From NCBI GenBank assembly GCA_938003605.1, contig CALKYD010000031.1:1-7661 (forward strand): 7,661 nt of DNA. The letters are read 5' to 3'. Made by a program: the position numbers and the translations under genes. The stretch comes from an uncultured Sulfolobales archaeon (GTDB taxonomy: Archaea; Thermoproteota; Thermoprotei_A; Sulfolobales; Desulfurococcaceae). Shown in pieces: positions 1 to 4,923 of this stretch; position 1 is the stretch's first letter, and every line of letters begins with the position of its first letter. Below the pieces are notes generated by a model that was not told the DNA's origin, did not search any database, and saw nothing but the letters and a program-made list of their open reading frames with translations.

Positions 1-71
1 GCATGGTCAAAGGGGTCGGGCTTAGGACCCGATGGCGTAGGCCTGCGTGGGTTCGAATCCCACCCCCCGCA
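1..71 (+). tRNA. tRNA-Leu (anticodon UAG), 5' part outside the window
   Basis: The sequence starts in the D-arm. The anticodon stem is TCGGG/CCCGA around a 7-base loop CTTAGGA, giving anticodon TAG, which reads leucine CUN codons. A long variable arm (GGC/GCC pairing) marks a class II tRNA and supports Leu. The T-arm is GTGGG-TTCGAAT-CCCAC. The acceptor 3' strand is CCCCCGC with discriminator A at 71. CCA is not encoded, and no intron interrupts the anticodon loop. The missing 5' acceptor strand should read GCGGGGG just upstream of the window. Confidence 0.95.
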
Positions 72-467
72 CTCATTTATTACCCCTACATTATTACTCC
101 ATTAATCTAAATATCCAAGGGCATTAACTTCCTTTGCAAGCGCTATCCTAGTTCCGTTGTCCCGAAGGCTGTTAATGAAGGGTTTAACGTAGAAGCAGGG
201 CGAGTAGTCGTAAAGTATTACCTGGGATCTTGGTTTCATTGCGGTTGATATAGAGTGACGTTGACCGCTTTACCCTTGGCTTCACAGGCCTTAGAGCTCC
301 TTTTACTGGAGCCTATATTATTGGCCCTAACTCATTCAGGCAACCCTGACTCATAGCTCTCCCCTAGGTTTTCTTAGTTCATTGCTGTAAGCGTCTATGA
401 TGGATGGAGGGGGGTTGGAGGCGGGCTAGTCATCACAGATCCATGTGTCAGCTAGCTGTGGAAGAAG
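72..467. other. Intergenic region of about 400 bases without a convincing gene
   Basis: This stretch separates the tRNA-Leu 3' end from the stop codon of the - strand glycosyltransferase gene. I see no long ORF, no second tRNA-like end and no repeat of the tRNA 3' sequence that would mark an integrated element. On the - strand, short open stretches in neighbouring frames between about 102 and 330 could be the remains of one frameshifted gene. A short hairpin (TCAGG-CAAC-CCTGA) lies near 336-350, and a pyrimidine-rich tract (on the - strand) lies near 400-425, just beyond the glycosyltransferase gene. Confidence 0.6.
102..239 (-). pseudogene. Small 45-residue ORF, possibly the tail of a decayed gene
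   Basis: An ATG at 237-239 opens a 45-residue frame ending at a TAA at 102-104. The peptide has protein-like composition (segments such as ILYDYSPCFYVKPF and RIALAKEVNALGYLD). There is no SD site before the ATG. Just upstream, a different frame is open for roughly 30 codons (beginning ...ALRPVKPRVKRS) before a stop. Two adjoining open stretches in different frames would fit an old gene broken by frameshifts. I do not recognise the family, and chance is a real alternative for a frame this short. Confidence 0.22.
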
Positions 468-1460
468 CTATGCATCAGTGACTTGTTTAAGTATGGCTTC
501 AGCTATTCTACGGCTGCCGTTGGAGAATGTTTTTCCAACGCTTCTTGCAGAGTCTATTGCTTTCCTAAGGGAATTTAGCTCTATTTTATCTATGAAGGGG
601 GCTTCGAGTTTTTCAGCATAGGTCTTTACATCACTCTTCGTAGCTCCAAGAGATACGCGTGGGTTCCAAACTATGACTACTGGCTTTCCATAAGCTAGCC
701 TAGATATAGCTGCTGTTAACCCCTGTTGAGTTATGACAAGGCTCGCTCCAGCTATCCATTTATGAATATCGCTTGTATACCTAAAGGCAATCCACCCTGG
801 ATTTCTATTAACGTAGGGCTCTGGGCTAACGTCACCCGTCTGCAATACGACTCTTTCAAGACGTAGTTTCTCCACTACATCAAATAATTCCTTGTAGCCA
901 AGGGTTCCCGTAGTAACTAGTACGTAGCCCTCATCCCTGGGTTCGTAGAGAGGTGGCTCGTAGACAGGCCCTACTACTACTCCCTGAGGATATATTTCAA
1001 GCTGCTTCTCCCAATGGAGGAAGACTGTGGCACCCATCTTCTCAAGTACCTTGACTGCTCTAGAAGGCTTTGTAAAGCGCTCTATGGCTTCAATAGTGTA
1101 TAGCTCGGCCCTACTAAAGATCTTTGAGGCAAGGGATGGCGGCAGCGAGAAGTTTGAGCCGCTTGCAAAAACAACTGAAACATTGTGCCTCGCTAGGAGC
1201 TTCAATGATTGATTAAAGGCTTTAAACCACCTGTAAATCCCTCGATACAGTGGTTCCCCAGGCTTACGCGGCAAGGATTGGACAACTACTTCTCCATAAG
1301 GCCTAAACTTCTCAACTAAAAAGCCGTATCCCTCAGCCACTATTACAATGCTTCTCTTGAAGCCGAGTTTCAATAGCTCGTGAATTACGGCGAATGCGTA
1401 GCCTGAGTGCCCGCCATAGCCAGCCACTACTAGGACTTTGCCCTCCTTAGCGCGGTTCAC
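468..1460 (-). CDS. Fused Alg14/Alg13-type (MurG-like) GlcNAc transferase, Agl24-like
   Basis: The protein has 330 residues and GT-B-fold architecture. The N-terminal half resembles Alg14: an opening beta strand with GGHSGYAFAVI (His18), then IEAIERF (Glu124), matching the conserved IES..R segment of Alg14. The C-terminal half resembles Alg13/MurG: VTTGTLGYKELFDVV (about 182-196) and a donor-binding stretch LVITQQGLTAAISRLAYGKPVVIVW (about 241-265), in which QQG stands where relatives usually have a G-rich turn. In eukaryotes Alg13 and Alg14 together add the second GlcNAc to dolichol-PP-GlcNAc; the crenarchaeal enzyme Agl24 does this as one chain, using an equivalent His and Glu. I infer the same cytosolic, membrane-associated role in N-glycan lipid assembly. 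The start is GTG, preceded by GGGATGAT at good spacing; an ATG slightly upstream is out of frame. The gene has its own TATA-like element, so it is probably not part of the MNT operon. A related glycolipid glycosyltransferase is the main alternative. Confidence 0.85.
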   Translation of the reverse strand: MNRAKEGKVLVVAGYGGHSGYAFAVIHELLKLGFKRSIVIVAEGYGFLVEKFRPYGEVVVQSLPRKPGEPLYRGIYRWFKAFNQSLKLLARHNVSVVFASGSNFSLPPSLASKIFSRAELYTIEAIERFTKPSRAVKVLEKMGATVFLHWEKQLEIYPQGVVVGPVYEPPLYEPRDEGYVLVTTGTLGYKELFDVVEKLRLERVVLQTGDVSPEPYVNRNPGWIAFRYTSDIHKWIAGASLVITQQGLTAAISRLAYGKPVVIVWNPRVSLGATKSDVKTYAEKLEAPFIDKIELNSLRKAIDSARSVGKTFSNGSRRIAEAILKQVTDA

Positions 1461-1504
1461 TAATCATCCCTTCTAACACTCACTGTTGCCGGGTAGTTAA
1501 CACT

Positions 1505-1516
1505 TTTTTATATTAA
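1505..1516 (-). promoter_or_regulatory. TATA-like promoter element of the Agl24-like gene
   Basis: On the - strand this reads TTAATATAAAAA, the most A/T-rich run in the gap between the MNT stop and the glycosyltransferase start. Transcription would begin near 1485, leaving a leader of about 25 nt that includes the SD-like GGGATGAT. Inferred from sequence and spacing only. Confidence 0.5.
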
Positions 1517-1633
1517 GTAGCTGCTGAAACACCCTAGCTTTATTATTGCTTGCTAAAGTAGGCATTGAACAGCCTCAAGGTTCATGAGGTTTAAGGCTTC
1601 AATTGACTGGTAGTGGAAGCAGATGCAGTAATG

Positions 1634-2026
1634 TTACGTAATCCTCATGATCCATGTATTCCCTTTCCTAACGTACTTCTCCCTAATCCCCCTATAGGTA
1701 CTTGTAATTTGTTCTTGGAATTCCTTGTCAGCATACATTATTTTTCCCTCCTCAAGTATCTCAATGATGAATGTGCTGCCTGCTCTGAGCTTTTTGAGGA
1801 AGATCTCTGTGTTTAATCCTATAGGATTGACATCTGCGTACTTTGCATCCCGAAGTATGGCGAACGATTCCCTAGGATCTTTAGGGAGGTCGTCCGCTAC
1901 AACGAGGACGTCTATATCGCTTTCATCAGTGTAATCCCCTCTAGCCCTAGATCCAAATAGTACTACTAGCTTCACTAACAACTTCCTCCTATAGTCTTCC
2001 ACAAGCTTTTCCAACCTATTTAACAA
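1634..2026 (-). CDS. MNT-domain nucleotidyltransferase, probable antitoxin of a HEPN/MNT pair
   Basis: This 130-residue protein of the minimal nucleotidyltransferase (Pol beta) superfamily carries VVLFGSRARGDYTDESDIDVLVV. Gly25-Ser26, exactly ten residues, then Asp37-x-Asp39 form the GSx10DxD signature; Glu74 in NTEIF is a candidate third metal ligand. In studied pairs such as MntA/HepT, the MNT protein silences the HEPN RNase by adding AMP to a tyrosine, and all motifs needed for such activity are present here. The gene overlaps the end of the HEPN gene by 11 bp. It starts at TTG, chosen because GGGTGA inside the HEPN coding sequence sits 6 nt upstream and because a TGA in this frame lies just before it. 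Translational coupling to HEPN is therefore likely. The C-terminal 25 residues are basic and beyond the usual core. Confidence 0.88.
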   Translation of the reverse strand: MLNRLEKLVEDYRRKLLVKLVVLFGSRARGDYTDESDIDVLVVADDLPKDPRESFAILRDAKYADVNPIGLNTEIFLKKLRAGSTFIIEILEEGKIMYADKEFQEQITSTYRGIREKYVRKGNTWIMRIT

Positions 2027-2399
2027 CGTTCTTCACCCAGTCAATAATCTTTTTCGCACATGATAGGCATGCTTCAGCATCCTCCCTAGAGTAGTAGTCT
2101 AGTGGAGCTCCTTCATCAAACACGTCTGGGTATCTAGATGGAATGTAGTGTTTATCCAGATCTAGTATACATCGCTTAACGTCATTAGGAACATCTATTG
2201 ACGCTTCTGACGCTAGGAATAGTATGGAGTGACTTCTTCTCTCTTTATGCAAGTAATTTAAGAGGGCTTTTACAGCTTTTTCTGCTGCCTGATGGGATTC
2301 AAAACATGCTTCCTCATATATTCCTTCACGGTAGACAGCTATGGCGGAAGCATAATTTCTCTCCGCCTGCCTCAACCAATCCCCATATCGAGAAACCAT
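2016..2399 (-). CDS. HEPN-domain protein, probable RNase toxin of a HEPN/MNT pair (COG2250-like)
   Basis: This small all-helical protein has the COG2250-type pattern: a first helix WLRQAERNYASAIAVYREG, then YEEACFESHQAAEKAVKALLNYL, HSI at the next helix start, and a late LDKHYIPSRYPD segment. HEPN proteins next to MNT genes act as RNA-cleaving toxins or related RNA-binding factors. The classical RX4-6H catalytic motif is not present in standard form; the nearest arrangements are R-x7-H (RCILDLDKH) and the family-typical RYPD, so activity is uncertain. I chose the ATG at 2397-2399 because GATGGTG lies 8 nt upstream. A GTG at 2406-2408 would add three residues but has no SD site. It is the first gene of a two-gene operon, overlapping MNT by 11 bp. 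Confidence 0.86.
   Translation of the reverse strand: MVSRYGDWLRQAERNYASAIAVYREGIYEEACFESHQAAEKAVKALLNYLHKERRSHSILFLASEASIDVPNDVKRCILDLDKHYIPSRYPDVFDEGAPLDYYSREDAEACLSCAKKIIDWVKNVVK
2033..2038 (-). promoter_or_regulatory. Internal SD site for the MNT gene
   Basis: GGGTGA lies within the last codons of the HEPN gene, 6 nt before the TTG start of the MNT gene. It decides that start and supports coupled translation of the pair. Confidence 0.65.
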
Positions 2400-2426
2400 C
2401 GAGGCCACACCATCTAGTCTAAAGCT

Positions 2427-2446
2427 GTATTTAACGAATTAATAAA
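2427..2446 (-). promoter_or_regulatory. TATA-like region of the HEPN/MNT operon
   Basis: Two A/T-rich candidates sit here on the - strand: TTTATTAA (about 2438-2446) and GTTAAATAC (about 2427-2435). The distal one would give a leader containing the HEPN SD; the proximal one would give a nearly leaderless mRNA. I cannot decide between them from sequence. Confidence 0.4.
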
Positions 2447-2557
2447 GAATTGGTAAAAACGTGGGGAACGCATGCAATGGATTACGTGAAGCAAGGATGT
2501 GAGGGAATCAATATAAGTGGGGTAGCTTAATGCAGCAAGCAACAGAGGATTCGGGAG

Positions 2558-2641
2558 CGCCGGGGGCGGGATTTGAACCCGCGCGGGGTTGTCCCCACCG
2601 GCTTAGCAGGCCGGCGCCCTACCAGGCTAGGCGACCCCGGC
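2558..2641 (-). tRNA. tRNA-Ser (anticodon GCU)
   Basis: The 84-nt class II tRNA has acceptor GCCGGGG/CCCCGGC with discriminator G at 2558, as usual for serine. The anticodon stem CCGGC/GCCGG encloses the loop CTGCTAA, giving anticodon GCT (reads AGC/AGU). The long variable arm pairs GGGG/CCCC. The T-arm is GCGGG-TTCAAAT-CCCGC. CCA is not encoded and there is no intron. It lies 56 nt downstream of the SRP RNA on the same strand and has its own TATA-like element. Confidence 0.97.
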
Positions 2642-2669
2642 TCTATCTACTTACCACATTGATGTAGAG

Positions 2670-2678
2670 TATTTATCC
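2670..2678 (-). promoter_or_regulatory. TATA-like element of tRNA-Ser
   Basis: GGATAAATA on the - strand is centred about 33 nt upstream of the mature tRNA 5' end, which fits a start a few nucleotides before the mature end. Confidence 0.5.
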
Positions 2679-2697
2679 TTACTTATCTTTCAATGTT

Positions 2698-2991
2698 GGC
2701 CGCGGCCTCCCGTAGAGAACTACTGCATAGCCCACTAGAGCCCTTCCACGCCTTCCTCAGCCCCGTTGACCCTTGAACGCCTGTAGCCAGGGTTAGGTTG
2801 CTCCCTTCCGGGCCTGGCCTGGTTCCCCCAGCTAAGGCGGTTGGCCCCCCTCCTCCGAGAGGAGCTCCGCCACTACAGGCCCCAAGGGGCGGAGTTCACT
2901 GTATGGCGTGGGGGTTAGTGGATGCAGTAGTCCCCCACGGGATTATCTGGCCTCCCCCCTTATTGAGGGTGAAGAGGCCCTACCCGCGGCC
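2698..2991 (-). ncRNA. ffs: Signal recognition particle 7S RNA
   Basis: The RNA scaffold of the SRP, about 294 nt, which binds SRP54 and SRP19 and targets nascent membrane and secreted proteins. Four things show it. The SRP54-binding helix 8 stretch (2797-2818) reads GCCAGGCCCGGAAGGGAGCA on the - strand, with the GGAA tetraloop at 2806-2809. A helix 6 hairpin pairs 2845-2852 with 2857-2864 around a GGAG loop (2853-2856), the SRP19-binding tetraloop. The 5' GGCCGCGG (2984-2991) pairs with the 3' CCGCGGCC (2698-2705), forming the archaeal helix 1. The C/G richness far exceeds that of neighbouring genes, as expected of a structured RNA in a hyperthermophile. The ends are set by the terminal pairing and may be off by a few bases. 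The bacterial symbol ffs is used by analogy. Confidence 0.95.
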
Positions 2992-3014
2992 ATTAATATA
3001 CTTTGCTTAGGGGG

Positions 3015-3021
3015 TTAAATA
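3015..3021 (-). promoter_or_regulatory. TATA box of the SRP RNA
   Basis: TATTTAA on the - strand is centred 27 nt upstream of the predicted 5' end at 2991, ideal archaeal spacing. It sits in the short gap between the protease stop codon and the RNA. Confidence 0.65.
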
Positions 3022-3046
3022 CGTAAAGCCCATGGACTCTAAATCA

Positions 3047-4129
3047 TTAAGGCAGTAGTGCGAGTATGAGTATTATTAGAGTGGCTGTACTGGCAGCATA
3101 ACTTATGAATGGCTTCTTCAGCAACTCCCTTAGTGCTTGGCCTCCATCAGTTATGAATAACGGCACTGAGTTTATTGCTCCAAGACTGAAGTTAACTATG
3201 TACAGCCAGTACATGGCTAGAGAAATAGCCAGTGCTGCGTGGACTCCAATAGACTCAGCTATAGATCTATTTGGAGCAAGCTGCACTACCTCAATACCTA
3301 TCCTACTTCCAGCGGGCTTAGTGAATCCAATGACTTCCTCAGAGCCGTTGGGCCAAATAACTTTAATTAAAACATCCCTGGCTTCACTAACGTTAGCCAC
3401 CTTACTCAACGACTCAATGGTCGCCGGCTCACCATTTATTTCAATAATCACTGTATACGGCCTTAAGCCTATTGACTCAGCTAGGCTGCCAGACTTCACG
3501 TCTAACACCAGTAATCCGCTTGAATTAATTAGTAGCGGCAGCATAAGCAATGTGATTAAGCCTAGCGCTGCATTTGAAGCAGGCCCAGCAATTAGGGAGA
3601 GCACTTTTGACTTAGCGCTGGCGTTGTCGTAGGACTCTTCATCTAGCTCAATGAATGCAAGCGGCAACACTGCTATTAACGCGAACCCTGCTTTCCTAAC
3701 TCCAATACCCCTAGACCTAGCTACAATAGCGTGGCTGAATTCATGTATTGAAGCAGCTAGTGCTACAGCTAGAATGAAGAACAGTAAGTCTACGCCCCTA
3801 ACATTTAATCCAGGCACAAGTAGCTGGGGCTTAAGTTCTTCAGGTATCTTTACTAAGCCTACTCTAGCTGCAGCTGATGAAACCATAGTTGCGTAAAATA
3901 CATACACACTGTATGCGACTAACGGTATTGAGGCATAGCTAATTGCTGAAGCAAGCTTGCTCTGCCTGGGGCTATACGGCCTCTTGTAAACCAGCGCTAC
4001 TCCATAAACTAGCTTTAATCCACGCTTGTTGAACCACTCCTTCTTCAACAAGTAAGCAGCGTCCATGCACAGCCAGAATGAAGCTAGGCTAGCTATAAAT
4101 ACTATGAGCTCTCTCAAAGCACTTCCCAC
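3047..4129 (-). CDS. Site-2 protease-type membrane metalloprotease (M50) with a PDZ domain
   Basis: A 360-residue intramembrane zinc protease. The zinc motif HEFSH (129-133) lies at the end of a hydrophobic segment (about 113-128). The third metal ligand is Asp328 in NSVPLFITDGG (320-330), the family's NxxP..DG motif. A GPASN segment (172-176) starts another membrane helix. Other likely membrane segments are about 7-23, 62-82, 145-160, 177-201, 287-315 and 340-359. Between the two catalytic halves, residues about 205-282 look like a PDZ domain (SGSLAESIGLRPYTVIIEINGEP). Such proteases cut transmembrane segments of regulators or cleared signal peptides; the substrate here is unknown. The start is GTG without a clear SD, 27-34 nt from a TATA-like element, so the mRNA may be almost leaderless; a TTG four codons later is an alternative. 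It is divergent from the nucleotidyltransferase gene and upstream of the SRP RNA, which has its own promoter. Confidence 0.92.
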   Translation of the reverse strand: MGSALRELIVFIASLASFWLCMDAAYLLKKEWFNKRGLKLVYGVALVYKRPYSPRQSKLASAISYASIPLVAYSVYVFYATMVSSAAARVGLVKIPEELKPQLLVPGLNVRGVDLLFFILAVALAASIHEFSHAIVARSRGIGVRKAGFALIAVLPLAFIELDEESYDNASAKSKVLSLIAGPASNAALGLITLLMLPLLINSSGLLVLDVKSGSLAESIGLRPYTVIIEINGEPATIESLSKVANVSEARDVLIKVIWPNGSEEVIGFTKPAGSRIGIEVVQLAPNRSIAESIGVHAALAISLAMYWLYIVNFSLGAINSVPLFITDGGQALRELLKKPFISYAASTATLIILILALLP

Positions 4130-4132
4130 AGC

Positions 4133-4163
4133 TTAAAGTATTAAACTACTGAAGCTACTTTAA
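4133..4163. repeat. Inverted repeat TTAAAGTA-N15-TACTTTAA in the divergent promoter
   Basis: Perfect 8-bp arms lie at 4133-4140 and 4156-4163 in the gap between the protease and nucleotidyltransferase genes. Each arm contains a TATA-like TTAAA/TTTAA core, so the symmetry may reflect two oppositely facing TATA elements or a regulator site covering both. Confidence 0.55.
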
Positions 4164-4165
4164 AA
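4156..4165. promoter_or_regulatory. TATA-like element between the divergent protease and nucleotidyltransferase genes
   Basis: TACTTTAAAA lies about 27-34 bp from the protease start and about 39-48 bp from the nucleotidyltransferase ATG. It is near-symmetric and is placed so that it could serve either gene. A second candidate is the left repeat arm at 4133-4140. Confidence 0.45.
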
Positions 4166-4170
4166 CCTGT

Positions 4171-4197
4171 AATCCTAGTGAAAAAGCCCGTAGGATT
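4171..4197. repeat. Inverted repeat AATCCTA-N13-TAGGATT before the nucleotidyltransferase gene
   Basis: Perfect 7-bp arms lie at 4171-4177 and 4191-4197, 20 bp centre to centre, about two helical turns, which suits a dimeric DNA-binding protein. The right arm also contains the AGGA that would serve as SD for the ATG at 4204. If transcribed, the hairpin could hide that site. Confidence 0.5.
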
Positions 4198-4203
4198 GCA
4201 ACC

Positions 4204-4923
4204 ATGGTTAGAGAGAAGATAGCTAAGGCTCCAGAATATAGGGAGGTAGTGTATGATGAGAGTAGGTGGGCGCTCTTAAGGAAGTTAAGAGATGAGGCTC
4301 GTGGAATAATGAATGCTCTAGCTAGCAGTGGACTGGAGCCCTACGCGCACGGGAGCATAGCTAGAGGGGATGTATGGGAGGGCAGCGACATAGATGTAGT
4401 GTTGTTGACTCCTACTCCAAGCTATAGAGTTGAAATATCCTTGGAGTCCTCGGGCTACGTTATTAGAGAGAAGTACATAGTTATGGCTACTCCGGGGAGC
4501 ACTCCTAAAGCATACTTAGTGCTTGATGAAGCTGGCAGAAGGGTGGTGAGCTTTCCATTACTAAAGCTGCAGAAGAGGGAGAGTGAATTCTACTACTTTA
4601 GTGGAGTGATTGGATTAAGCGATCTATTGAAGGGGGTCAGAGTCCCTGGAGTAGATAAGAGGCTTGTACTCATAGAGCCAACGCTGAGGGGGCATAGGGA
4701 GGCTCCAGTCATAGGTTTTGAATCAAGAGTAGCTGAAATACTGAAAATAAGTGTAGACACTGTTTTAGAGAGAACGAGAGTTCTCACAAGGAGAGATGAA
4801 ATAGGCCGTACAGGGGTATTCATAAAGCACTGCGTGCTGAGCGAAGCATCTATTGAAGAGGCGTTGAATGAATTAGCTATGAAGAACCAGTGGGTTAGGA
4901 GGATCATTATTGAACGCTCCTAG
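4204..4923 (+). CDS. Predicted archaeal nucleotidyltransferase, COG1665-like, function unknown
   Basis: This 239-residue protein has a Pol beta-type nucleotidyltransferase core: HGSIARGDVWEGSDIDVVLL gives Gly50-Ser51, ten residues, Asp62-x-Asp64 (GSx10DxD). It is about twice the length of MNT antitoxins and has no HEPN partner. The middle (about 85-165) is an unusual, family-specific region (GSTPKAYLVLDEAGRRVVSFPLLKLQKRESEFYYFSG). The C-terminal 70 residues resemble a DNA/RNA-binding helical unit (SRVAEILKISVDTVLERTRVL). It probably transfers a nucleotide to an unidentified protein, RNA or small molecule. The start is ATG with a weak AGGA site. Its last 14 bp overlap the start of the radical SAM gene, so the two are almost certainly one operon and may act in one pathway. 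The COG assignment is from memory of the family pattern. Confidence 0.85.
   Translation: MVREKIAKAPEYREVVYDESRWALLRKLRDEARGIMNALASSGLEPYAHGSIARGDVWEGSDIDVVLLTPTPSYRVEISLESSGYVIREKYIVMATPGSTPKAYLVLDEAGRRVVSFPLLKLQKRESEFYYFSGVIGLSDLLKGVRVPGVDKRLVLIEPTLRGHREAPVIGFESRVAEILKISVDTVLERTRVLTRRDEIGRTGVFIKHCVLSEASIEEALNELAMKNQWVRRIIIERS
4897..4904 (+). promoter_or_regulatory. SD site deciding the radical SAM start
   Basis: AGGAGGAT within the last codons of the nucleotidyltransferase gene lies 5 nt before the TTG at 4910. It is the strongest SD in the window and supports this TTG start and coupled translation. Confidence 0.75.

Noticed and set aside
1..71. tRNA-Leu as an attachment site of an integrated element
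   Set aside because: No repeat of its 3' sequence was seen in the window and no integrase gene is present.
427..479. C/D box sRNA candidate on the - strand (GTGATGA and CTGA elements)
   Set aside because: The first C box is degenerate, the D'-C' spacing is too long, and no final D box follows.
1573..1589. Hairpin CCTCA-N7-TGAGG as terminator of the HEPN/MNT operon
   Set aside because: The stem is only 5 bp and no T-run follows on the - strand.
1764..1790. ATGATGA followed by CTGA on the + strand
   Set aside because: It lies inside the MNT gene, lacks C'/D' partners and is likely chance.
2476..2529. A 17-codon + strand ORF between the HEPN gene and tRNA-Ser
   Set aside because: Very short, no SD, no recognisable sequence.
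2409..2557. CRISPR or tandem repeats in the intergenic regions
   Set aside because: No regularly spaced repeats were found on either strand anywhere in the window.
2798..3010. A 70-codon + strand ORF rich in Pro and Gly
   Set aside because: It lies antisense to the SRP RNA; its composition follows from the C/G-rich structured RNA.
3105..3632. A 175-codon + strand ORF
   Set aside because: It is the shadow of the site-2 protease gene, whose motifs (HEFSH, DGG) are unambiguous on the other strand.
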